Part shown: piece by piece, positions 1 to 4,737 of the stretch | How the letters are laid out: the number at the start of each line of letters is the position of its first letter | Numbering within the stretch: the stretch's first letter is position 1 | Assembly: GCA_029240955.1 (NCBI GenBank) | Contig: JARDZH010000189.1 | Coordinates: forward strand, 1 to 5,434 | Direction: 5' to 3' | Origin: Pseudomonas sp. | GTDB taxonomy: Bacteria > Pseudomonadota > Gammaproteobacteria > Pseudomonadales > Pseudomonadaceae | DNA length: 5,434 bases | Program-made: the position numbers and the translations under genes | The notes under the pieces: generated by a model | Databases searched by the model: none | Told to the model about the DNA's origin: nothing | Seen by the model: the letters and a program-made list of their open reading frames with translations, nothing else

Positions 1-1
1 G

Positions 2-319
2 GACGGTGCCAAGGCGGCGTTGTTGCGCGAACTGGCGGACCGCGAGGCTTTCGATGATCCGGCGCGGTTGGCCGGGTTTATCAAGGCACTGCCGATGAGG
101 CTCATCAGACCACGCCCGATCGACGAAGCCATCAGCACAGCGGGCGGGGTGACGTTCGAGGCGATGGATGACCGTTTAATGCTCAAGCAGCTGCCGGGCG
201 TGTTTTGCGCCGGCGAAATGCTCGACTGGGAAGCCCCGACCGGCGGCTACCTGCTCACCGCCTGCTTCGCCAGCGGCCGCGCTGCGGCGCTGGGGATGGT
301 TGAGTGGTTGCGCGGGTAA
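2..319 (+). CDS. NAD(P)/FAD-dependent flavoprotein, HI0933/YhiN (TIGR03862-like) family, C-terminal part
   Basis: This is the last ~105 residues of a reading frame that is already open at the left edge (from base 2) and stops with TAA at 317-319. The true start lies outside the window; family members are roughly 400 residues long. The visible tail has the family's closing block: a GGV motif followed by LPGVFCAGEMLDWEAPTGGY and then LLTACFASGRAAALG. In flavoproteins of this fold, such a block completes the FAD site next to the N-terminal dinucleotide-binding domain. The family is cytoplasmic and poorly characterised; the reaction cannot be told from this fragment. The gene converges on the helicase gene, and a REP pair begins 12 bp after its stop. 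The TTG and ATG codons inside the fragment are internal, not starts. The family call is firm and the precise function unknown. Confidence 0.85.
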   Translation, partial: DGAKAALLRELADREAFDDPARLAGFIKALPMRLIRPRPIDEAISTAGGVTFEAMDDRLMLKQLPGVFCAGEMLDWEAPTGGYLLTACFASGRAAALGMVEWLRG

Positions 320-331
320 ATCCGAAACGCT

Positions 332-415
332 GTCGCGAGCTTCGCTCCCTCCCACAACCGCCCCGGTGCATCTGAAAAGATGCGTTCAACCGTGGGAGGG
401 AGCGAAGCTCGCGAC
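332..415. repeat. Perfect inverted REP pair (BIME-like) between convergent genes
   Basis: Bases 332-355 and 392-415 are perfect 24-bp reverse complements. Each arm is a Pseudomonas-type REP with its own small palindrome; in the right arm GAGC (400-403) pairs with GCTC (407-410) around GAA. The 36-bp spacer holds another hairpin, GCATCT (368-373) and AGATGC (378-383), closing a GAAA tetraloop. The whole unit can fold as a cruciform or a long RNA hairpin. It lies between the stops of the flavoprotein and helicase genes, so it could end or protect transcripts from both sides. There is no T-run, so it is not a standard intrinsic terminator. Confidence 0.85.
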
Positions 416-423
416 GGGCGTCA

Positions 424-451
424 CGCGATCTGGCTGACGCTCAGCGTCGCG
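424..451. other. Short composite hairpin downstream of the helicase stop
   Basis: CGCGA (424-428) can pair with TCGCG (447-451), enclosing GCTGA (433-437) and TCAGC (441-445) around a three-base loop. An alternative overlapping stem is GACGC (436-440) with GCGTC (444-448). It begins 7 bp beyond the helicase stop codon on the leftward transcript. No U-tract follows, so a terminator role is only possible; it may act with the REP pair to stabilise the 3' end. Confidence 0.3.
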
Positions 452-458
452 CGCTTGA

Positions 459-1787
459 TCAAGGCTTCTTCTTGCGTGGCCCGGTGTTGAAAACCGGAAC
501 CTTGCGTACGGGCTTGACCACAGGGTCCGGCTCGGAATCGCCGCTGTCGACCCACTTGCCCAGATTACGCTTACTGCCTGAAACCTTGGGTTTCTTCGGC
601 TTTTTAGGTTTCTTGAGGATCTGCCCGCTGGCATCGGTGACCGGCACGCGGTGCTCGGGCACGAAGTCCGGTTCGTCCTTGCGCTGCAGGGTTTGACGGG
701 TCAGAACCTCAATGGCCGACAGCAACTCCACTTCATCCGCACACACCAGCGAGATCGCCTCACCGGTCTGCCCGGCGCGGCCAGTACGGCCGATGCGGTG
801 TACGTAATCTTCGGCCACGATCGGCAGGTCCAGGTTGACGACCGTCGGCAGATCGTCGATATCCAGACCACGCGCCGCTACATCGGTGGCGACCAGAATC
901 TGCACTTCATTAGTCTTGAAGCGGTCCAGCGCGCGCTGCCGGGTGGCCTGCGGTTTGTCGCCGTGGATGCCATCAGCATTCAAGCCCAGCGCCTGCAGAC
1001 GATCGACCAATTGATCGACACCCACACGGGTCTTGGCGAACACCAGTACCTGGCCCCAGCGGTGCTTCTTGAGCAGATGAATGAACAGTTCGCTCTTGCG
1101 CTTTTTATCGACCGTCACGACCCACTGTTTGACCGAAGACGCGGCCACGTTGCGCGGGCTGACTTCGATGCTCAGCGGATCATCGAGCATTTGCGAAGCC
1201 AACTGACGAATCTCATCGGAGAAGGTTGCCGAGAACAGCAGCGTCTGGCGGCGCTTGGGCAGCGCTGCATAAATACCGCGCAGCTCTTCGGCAAAGCCCA
1301 GATCCAGCATGCGATCGGCTTCGTCGAGAATCAGGGTCTGTAGTTGCGAGAACTTCACCGCGTTCTGCCGATGCAGGTCCAGCAGGCGACCTGGCGTTGC
1401 GACCAGCACGTCCACCCCACGGCGCAGTTTCATCATTTGAGGATTGATGCTCACCCCGCCGTATACCGCATAAGTGGTCAACGGCAGATGCTCGGCATAC
1501 TGACGAATGCTCTCGTGAACCTGTTCGGCCAGCTCGCGAGTCGGCGCCAGCACCAGCGCGCGAACCGAATTGGGCGCGACCTTCGGGCCTTCCATGGTCA
1601 GGCGTTGCAGCAGCGGCAGGGCAAAACCTGCGGTCTTGCCAGTGCCGGTCTGAGCGGCTGCCATCAGGTCACGGCCTGCCAGAACCGGAGGGATCGCCTG
1701 GGTCTGCACAGGCGTCGGGGTCTGGTAGCCGAGCGCTTCGAGCGCGCGCAGCAAAGGTTCGATCAGGCCGAGAGAAGCGAATGTCAT
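459..1787 (-). CDS. rhlE: DEAD-box ATP-dependent RNA helicase, RhlE type
   Basis: This cytoplasmic helicase uses ATP to unwind short RNA duplexes; RhlE-type proteins act in ribosome assembly and RNA turnover. All superfamily 2 motifs are present in the 442 residues: Q motif GYQTPTPVQ (20-28, Q28), Walker A AQTGTGKT (45-52, K51), Ia PTRELA (82-87), Ib TPGR (131-134), II DEAD (155-158), III SAT (186-188), IV around VLVFAKT (247-253), V ATDVAARGLDI (300-310) and VI HRIGRTGRAG (330-339). A basic tail follows from about residue 370, with three KKP units at 392-400 and a closing RKKKP; such tails usually add non-specific RNA binding. The ATG at 1785-1787 gives the conserved MTFASLGL start of the family, although no good Shine-Dalgarno precedes it. 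The gene lies 63 bp downstream of yedA on the same strand and may be partly co-transcribed. Pseudomonads carry more than one RhlE; which paralogue this is remains open. Confidence 0.95.
   Translation of the reverse strand: MTFASLGLIEPLLRALEALGYQTPTPVQTQAIPPVLAGRDLMAAAQTGTGKTAGFALPLLQRLTMEGPKVAPNSVRALVLAPTRELAEQVHESIRQYAEHLPLTTYAVYGGVSINPQMMKLRRGVDVLVATPGRLLDLHRQNAVKFSQLQTLILDEADRMLDLGFAEELRGIYAALPKRRQTLLFSATFSDEIRQLASQMLDDPLSIEVSPRNVAASSVKQWVVTVDKKRKSELFIHLLKKHRWGQVLVFAKTRVGVDQLVDRLQALGLNADGIHGDKPQATRQRALDRFKTNEVQILVATDVAARGLDIDDLPTVVNLDLPIVAEDYVHRIGRTGRAGQTGEAISLVCADEVELLSAIEVLTRQTLQRKDEPDFVPEHRVPVTDASGQILKKPKKPKKPKVSGSKRNLGKWVDSGDSEPDPVVKPVRKVPVFNTGPRKKKP
585..614 (-). repeat. Three imperfect 9-bp units encoding KKP repeats
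   Basis: Within the helicase tail, three consecutive 9-bp units encode KKP-KKP-KKP (residues 392-400), followed by K401. The units use different synonymous codons (AAG/AAA for Lys; CCT, CCG and CCC for Pro). The repeat is therefore kept at the protein level and is not a fresh DNA duplication. Confidence 0.7.
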
Positions 1788-1850
1788 GGGGGTACCGTAG
1801 GGATAAATTCAGCGCAAGGCGCGCAGTTTACCCTGTCCGGCACACCTCAG

Positions 1851-2765
1851 TCAGTGGGTGCGCGCGCTCGCCACCTCTGGCGCCTGCGGTTTGCGCCACT
1901 GCGGCAGACCGATCAGCACCACGGCGCTGATGATCACCACCATCGCCAGGCATTCTTCAGTGCCGATGGTTTCGCCTGCGAAGAGCACGCCCAGCAGCAC
2001 CGCCACCGCCGGGTTGACGTAGGCGTAGCTGGTCGCCGCAGCCGGACGCACGTTCTTGAGCAGGTACATGTAGGCGCTGAACGCGACGATGGAGCCGAAC
2101 ACCACCAGATACAACAACGCGCCCCAGCCGGCCGCCGTCGGCATGTGTTCAAGCCGTTCGCCGCTCAGGGCGCTGGCGAGCAGCAACATGACGCCGGCCA
2201 TGATCATTTCTGCGCCGCTGGCCATCGGCCCTTTCGGCAGCGGCAGGTATTTGCTCAGTACCGAGCCGAACGCCCAGGCCGCCGAGGCGAAGATCACCAT
2301 GGCTGCGCCGTATGGACTGGCCTGCATGTTCGAACCCAGGTTCAGCAGACCGATACCGATCAGGCCAAGCACAATGCCCGCCCATTCAAGATTGGTGGTG
2401 CGATTGCCCCAGAACAGGCCGAACAGCAAGGTGAACAGCGGCATGGTCGCGATAGCCAGCGCCGCAACACCGGACGCGACACCCGCGTGCTCGGCCAGCG
2501 TAACGCCGCCATTGCCGCAGCCCAGCAGCAGAAAACCAATGATGGCCGCGGCTTTCCACTCGGCCCAGGTCGGCGACGGCACACCGCGCCAGCGCAGGAA
2601 CGCATACATGAGGCTGCCGGCGATGACGAAACGAGTGCCCGCCATCATCAACGGCGGCCAGGATTCGACCCCGATGCGGATCGCCAGATAGGTCGACCCC
2701 CATACAAGGTAAAGCGCGATGAATGCACCGATAAGCAGTAACGGAAAACGACGATTGGAAGGCAT
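1851..2765 (-). CDS. yedA: EamA/DMT-family inner-membrane exporter, YedA-like
   Basis: This is a drug/metabolite transporter superfamily protein, predicted to export small molecules across the inner membrane. From the ATG at 2763-2765 it has 304 residues, close to E. coli YedA (about 306). Hydrophobic segments lie near residues 8-28, 36-56, 72-90, 97-117, 127-145, 152-170, 183-201, 213-233, 245-265 and 270-288. That is ten helices in two five-helix EamA halves. YedA-like signatures are WGSTYLAIRIGVESWPPLMM (22-41), GNGGVTLAEH (84-93) and TSYAYVNPAVAVLLG (245-259). The reading frame stays open upstream to 2837, but that extension is polar and unlike the family, and it would begin upstream of the likely promoter. 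An ATG at 2769-2771 is a close alternative. AGAG sits eight bases before the chosen ATG. The Lrp-like gene is divergent and a likely regulator. The substrate cannot be read from the sequence. Confidence 0.9.
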   Translation of the reverse strand: MPSNRRFPLLLIGAFIALYLVWGSTYLAIRIGVESWPPLMMAGTRFVIAGSLMYAFLRWRGVPSPTWAEWKAAAIIGFLLLGCGNGGVTLAEHAGVASGVAALAIATMPLFTLLFGLFWGNRTTNLEWAGIVLGLIGIGLLNLGSNMQASPYGAAMVIFASAAWAFGSVLSKYLPLPKGPMASGAEMIMAGVMLLLASALSGERLEHMPTAAGWGALLYLVVFGSIVAFSAYMYLLKNVRPAAATSYAYVNPAVAVLLGVLFAGETIGTEECLAMVVIISAVVLIGLPQWRKPQAPEVASARTH

Positions 2766-2770
2766 GTCCA

Positions 2771-2799
2771 TTGCTCTGGGAATTGTTCGAATTGAGCAA
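2771..2799. promoter_or_regulatory. Inverted repeat at the yedA transcript start region, possible operator
   Basis: TTGCTC (2771-2776) and GAGCAA (2794-2799) are perfect inverted copies separated by 17 bp. The AT-rich interior includes AATTGTTCGAATT (2781-2793). It lies just downstream of the candidate yedA -10 box and next to the start codon, where a bound regulator could block transcription. Lrp-family operators are degenerate AT-rich palindromes, so this is a plausible but unproven site for the adjacent regulator. Confidence 0.3.
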
Positions 2800-2801
2800 C
2801 T

Positions 2802-2830
2802 ATTGTATGAAAGCAAACAGCGGAGATTAA
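2802..2830 (-). promoter_or_regulatory. Candidate sigma70-type promoter for yedA
   Basis: On the minus strand a -10-like TACAAT (complement of 2802-2807, five of six consensus matches) lies 17 bp downstream of a weak -35-like TTAATC (complement of 2825-2830). Transcription would start near 2795, giving a leader of about 25-30 bases before the ATG at 2765 or 2771. This supports the shorter YedA start. Confidence 0.45.
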
Positions 2831-2890
2831 TCGGCAAAAGCTGTTTAAACGTCCGCCTGGCTTTCTAATCAACGGTTATCCGGGCATAAC

Positions 2891-2927
2891 GCCTTGGATT
2901 GCAAAAATTCGCTCTCTCCCCCAAGGC
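2891..2927 (+). promoter_or_regulatory. Inverted repeat covering the Shine-Dalgarno of the Lrp-like gene
   Basis: GCCTTGG (2891-2897) and CCAAGGC (2921-2927) are perfect 7-bp inverted copies with a 23-bp spacer. The right copy contains AAGG (2923-2926), the Shine-Dalgarno seven bases before the ATG at 2934. If the transcript starts upstream of 2891, this stem would mask the ribosome binding site. It could also be a DNA operator for autoregulation. I could not find a convincing promoter for this gene, so whether the RNA includes the left arm is unknown. Confidence 0.4.
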
Positions 2928-2933
2928 TCAAGC

Positions 2934-3428
2934 ATGTCACTGGATAAATACGATCGGATTCTGCTTCAGGCGCTGCTGGAAAACGGCCGCGCTTCGTTCG
3001 CCCAGTTGGCGAAGCTCGTCAACCTGTCCGCGCCTGCCGTGGCCGAACGCGTTGCGAAACTGGAAGCCAGCGGCGTGATCACCGGCTACGAAGCCAAGGT
3101 CGATCTGTCGAAGATGGGGTTATCCATTGAATGCATCATCGAGCTGCGCATGGCCAGCCACGGTAACCAGCAGGCCTACGACGAACTGTGGAAGATCCCC
3201 GAACTGATCCAGTGCCACCGCGTGACCGGCGACCCTTGCGTGATCATGCGTGCGGCCGTGGATTCGATGCCGCATCTGGAAGACCTGATCAATCGCGTCG
3301 CGCAGTTCGGCTTCAGCAAGACGTCCATCATTCTTTCCACCGCCGTGCAGCGCCGCGTGCCGCTCAATCACCTGCAGCCGCAGGCAAGGCTGGAAAAGCC
3401 GCCGGTCAAAGTCCGCGCTGACGCTTGA
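2934..3428 (+). CDS. Lrp/AsnC-family transcriptional regulator
   Basis: This 164-residue DNA-binding regulator has the standard two-part Lrp layout. An N-terminal winged helix-turn-helix starts from DKYDRILLQALLENGRASF, with helix-turn-helix residues about 22-43 (QLAKLVNLSAPAVAERVAKL). A linker near 50-60 leads to a RAM effector-binding and oligomerisation domain, residues about 65-140. The RAM domain's conserved glycine turn appears as HRVTGDPCVIM (95-105). A short charged tail ends the protein. Family members bind amino acids or similar metabolites, assemble into dimers to octamers, and often control a neighbouring transport or catabolic gene. The ATG at 2934 has an AAGG Shine-Dalgarno seven bases upstream. 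The gene is divergent from yedA, which makes that exporter the most likely target; autoregulation is also common in the family. Its last 23 bp overlap the end of the convergent exonuclease gene. The effector is unknown. Confidence 0.93.
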   Translation: MSLDKYDRILLQALLENGRASFAQLAKLVNLSAPAVAERVAKLEASGVITGYEAKVDLSKMGLSIECIIELRMASHGNQQAYDELWKIPELIQCHRVTGDPCVIMRAAVDSMPHLEDLINRVAQFGFSKTSIILSTAVQRRVPLNHLQPQARLEKPPVKVRADA

Positions 3429-4020
3429 TCGCGTCGCTGATCTTCGCGGCCGGTACTTTCTGCAACGAGCACAGCATCTGGTGGGAAATGCTCGACAGGC
3501 CGTGGGTCTGGCGCAGTTCGTTGGTCAGATAAGCCGTCAGGTTGGCCGCCATTTCGGCGTCGGCCATTGCCCGGTGAGCCTTGCCGGTATTGGGCAGGCG
3601 GGCGTAGCTGGTCAGGGTACCGAGCTTGTGGTTCGGCGCGCCGGGCATCAGACGACGCGCCAGCAGCAGTGAACAGGCGAAACTCTGCTGACGGCTGCGC
3701 TGAATGCGGGACAGCTCGAAATCCCAGAACTTCTGGTCGAAGGACGCATTGTGCGCAACGAGCGGAGTCGTGCCCACGAAGTCGCTGACGTCACCCATGA
3801 CCCGCTCGGCTGACGGCGCAGTGCGGATCATGCTGTTGCTGATGCCGGTCAGCCCTTCGATGAACGCAGGAATACGTACCCCGGCATTCATCAGGCTCTG
3901 ATAGCGGTCGACGATGCGGCCCTGCTCCATGATCACCACGGCGATCTCGGTTGCGCGGCAGCCTTGGCCGGGGGATATGCCAGTGGTTTCAAAGTCGATG
4001 ACGGCGACACGTTCCTGCAC
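3406..4020 (-). CDS. DnaQ-like (DEDDh) 3'-5' exonuclease
   Basis: This 204-residue protein is a stand-alone RNase T/DnaQ-fold exonuclease that should remove nucleotides from 3' ends using two metal ions. All DEDDh residues are visible: ExoI VIDFETTG (D9, E11), ExoII AHNASFD (89-95, D95) and ExoIII HRAMADAEM (H149, D154). The fold resembles the proofreading domain of PolC and DnaQ, but no polymerase region is attached. Whether it prefers DNA or RNA cannot be told. The start is a GTG (4018-4020). A GAAAGG Shine-Dalgarno lies ten bases upstream, and the nearest upstream ATG runs into TGA after three codons. The gene follows the NYN gene by 22 bp, so the two are probably co-transcribed and perhaps cooperate in nucleic-acid turnover. 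The 3' end overlaps the convergent regulator gene by 23 bp. Confidence 0.92.
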   Translation of the reverse strand: MQERVAVIDFETTGISPGQGCRATEIAVVIMEQGRIVDRYQSLMNAGVRIPAFIEGLTGISNSMIRTAPSAERVMGDVSDFVGTTPLVAHNASFDQKFWDFELSRIQRSRQQSFACSLLLARRLMPGAPNHKLGTLTSYARLPNTGKAHRAMADAEMAANLTAYLTNELRQTHGLSSISHQMLCSLQKVPAAKISDAIKRQRGL

Positions 4021-4030
4021 TTGATACGGA

Positions 4031-4036
4031 CCTTTC
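4031..4036 (-). promoter_or_regulatory. Shine-Dalgarno fixing the GTG start of the exonuclease
   Basis: GAAAGG on the minus strand lies ten bases before the GTG at 4018-4020, inside the 22-bp gap after the NYN stop. No in-frame ATG gives a family-like N terminus, so this site supports the GTG start. Confidence 0.6.
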
Positions 4037-4042
4037 AGAGTT

Positions 4043-4519
4043 TCATTTCAGAAGAAGCGCGCCTTCGATCGGCACGTAGCGCGTGGCGGCGCGAATCAGC
4101 GAATTGGCAGTCAGCCCCGGTACGCCATAGGCGACGGCTTCCACGCCATGTTTGTTGATGATGCGTTCGAGCAGCAGGTCGAAGTCGCCATCACCGGAGG
4201 CCAGCACGACCTCGTCCACCTGTGGCGCGACGTCCATGATATCGATGGTGATGCCGACATCCCAGTCGCCTTTGGCTGAACCGTCGCTGCGCTGGATGTA
4301 CGGTTTGAGTTTTACCGTGAAACCCAGGTTGCGCAGTATCTGCTGAAACTGCTGCTGCTTGGTGTCGCCGCGATCAATGGCATAGGCATAGGCTTCGACG
4401 ATCTGCCCGCGCTTGCTGACGTCCGCCCACAGCGCGGCGTAGTTGAAGTGACAACCATGCGCCTGGCGCACGGTGTAGTAGAGATTCTGTACATCGGCGA
4501 ACACAGCGATCTTCTTCAC
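4043..4519 (-). CDS. NYN domain (LabA/DUF88-like, PIN-fold) protein, predicted nuclease
   Basis: This 158-residue protein is made almost wholly of one NYN domain, a PIN-like fold found in predicted RNA-processing nucleases. The metal-binding acidic positions of the family can be followed: VFADVQNLYY (D9, N12), GDWDVGITIDIMD (D85, D87, D93) and ASGDGDFDLLL (D110, D112, D114). The C-terminal segment carries AVAYGVPGLTANSLIRAA (129-146), typical of LabA-like proteins. There is no signal peptide or membrane segment, so it should act in the cytoplasm. The GTG start (4517-4519) is supported by GAGGAG five bases upstream. It is the first gene of a probable two-gene unit with the exonuclease. Nuclease activity is inferred from the fold and conserved acids; the substrate is unknown. 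Confidence 0.92.
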   Translation of the reverse strand: MKKIAVFADVQNLYYTVRQAHGCHFNYAALWADVSKRGQIVEAYAYAIDRGDTKQQQFQQILRNLGFTVKLKPYIQRSDGSAKGDWDVGITIDIMDVAPQVDEVVLASGDGDFDLLLERIINKHGVEAVAYGVPGLTANSLIRAATRYVPIEGALLLK

Positions 4520-4524
4520 CGCAA

Positions 4525-4530
4525 CTCCTC
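4525..4530 (-). promoter_or_regulatory. Strong Shine-Dalgarno for the NYN gene
   Basis: GAGGAG on the minus strand lies five bases before the GTG at 4517-4519. It is the best ribosome binding site in the window and confirms a GTG start that gives the expected MKKIAVFADVQN N terminus. Confidence 0.7.
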
Positions 4531-4549
4531 ATGCGCAGGCAACTGGCCG

Positions 4550-4570
4550 GCTGGCGACCAGTATGCCAGC
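4550..4570. other. Inverted repeat upstream of the NYN gene with a possible extended -10
   Basis: GCTGGC (4550-4555) and GCCAGC (4565-4570) are perfect inverted copies around nine bases. On the minus strand TGGCATACT (complement of 4560-4568) resembles an extended -10 element, but no matching -35 is seen. This could be the promoter/operator of the NYN-exonuclease unit or a leader hairpin; the evidence is thin. Confidence 0.25.
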
Positions 4571-4620
4571 TTGCGCCCGCCGGTAGGAGCGAGTTGTGGA
4601 GACCTCTTCGCGCGATGCCT

Positions 4621-4710
4621 GTGGGAGCGGCTTTAGCCGCGAAAGGGCTGGTACAGCCGAAACATCGGCGTCGACTGACGCTATGTTTTCGCGGCTAAAG
4701 CCGCTCCTAC
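4621..4710. repeat. Inverted REP pair, GTAGGAGCGGCTTTAGCCGC type
   Basis: Arms 4621-4644 and 4687-4710 are 24-bp reverse complements with one difference (4623 G opposite 4708 T, a G-U pair in RNA). Each arm has the internal palindrome GCGGC/GCCGC around TTTA, the common REP core of Pseudomonas putida and P. fluorescens genomes. The 42-bp spacer contains a further small hairpin, GGCTG (4646-4650) and CAGCC (4654-4658). The unit lies 27 bp past the DUF2076 stop and upstream of the NYN gene on the same strand. It could therefore end or stabilise the DUF2076 transcript and separate the two transcription units. It differs from the REP type at 332-415. Confidence 0.85.
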
Positions 4711-4737
4711 GAAATTGGCGCCGCCATCGAATTGCGG

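Noticed and set aside
332..415. The strong inverted repeat as a CRISPR repeat or transposon terminal repeat.
   Set aside because: There are only two copies, inverted and 36 bp apart, with no spacer series, transposase or target duplication. The arms fit REP elements.
332..451. Classic rho-independent terminator between the convergent genes.
   Set aside because: Stems are GC-rich, but no T-run follows on either strand, so only a REP-type or processed 3' end is supported.
2089..2691. A 200-codon rightward frame inside yedA.
   Set aside because: It is antisense to a clear ten-helix transporter, has no Shine-Dalgarno or recognisable domain, and shows the biased composition of a shadow frame.
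651..2741. A long rightward frame (230 codons, one stop at 1341-1343, then 465 codons) antisense to the helicase and yedA genes.
   Set aside because: It is codon-aligned opposite both real genes, so stops appear only where the sense gene uses TTA, CTA or TCA, which are rare in this GC-rich genome. The single interruption is the CTA codon for helicase Leu149. The translation is Gln/His/Arg-rich with no domain.
2766..2837. N-terminal extension of YedA to an ATG at 2835-2837.
   Set aside because: The extra 24 residues are not membrane-like or family-like, and the region contains the best promoter candidate, so the ATG at 2763-2765 (or 2769-2771) is preferred.
3406..4519. NYN protein plus exonuclease as a toxin-antitoxin or phage-defence system.
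   Set aside because: Both are nucleases with intact active sites, no antitoxin-like or sensor gene is present, and the surrounding genes are housekeeping. A defence role is not supported by the sequence alone.
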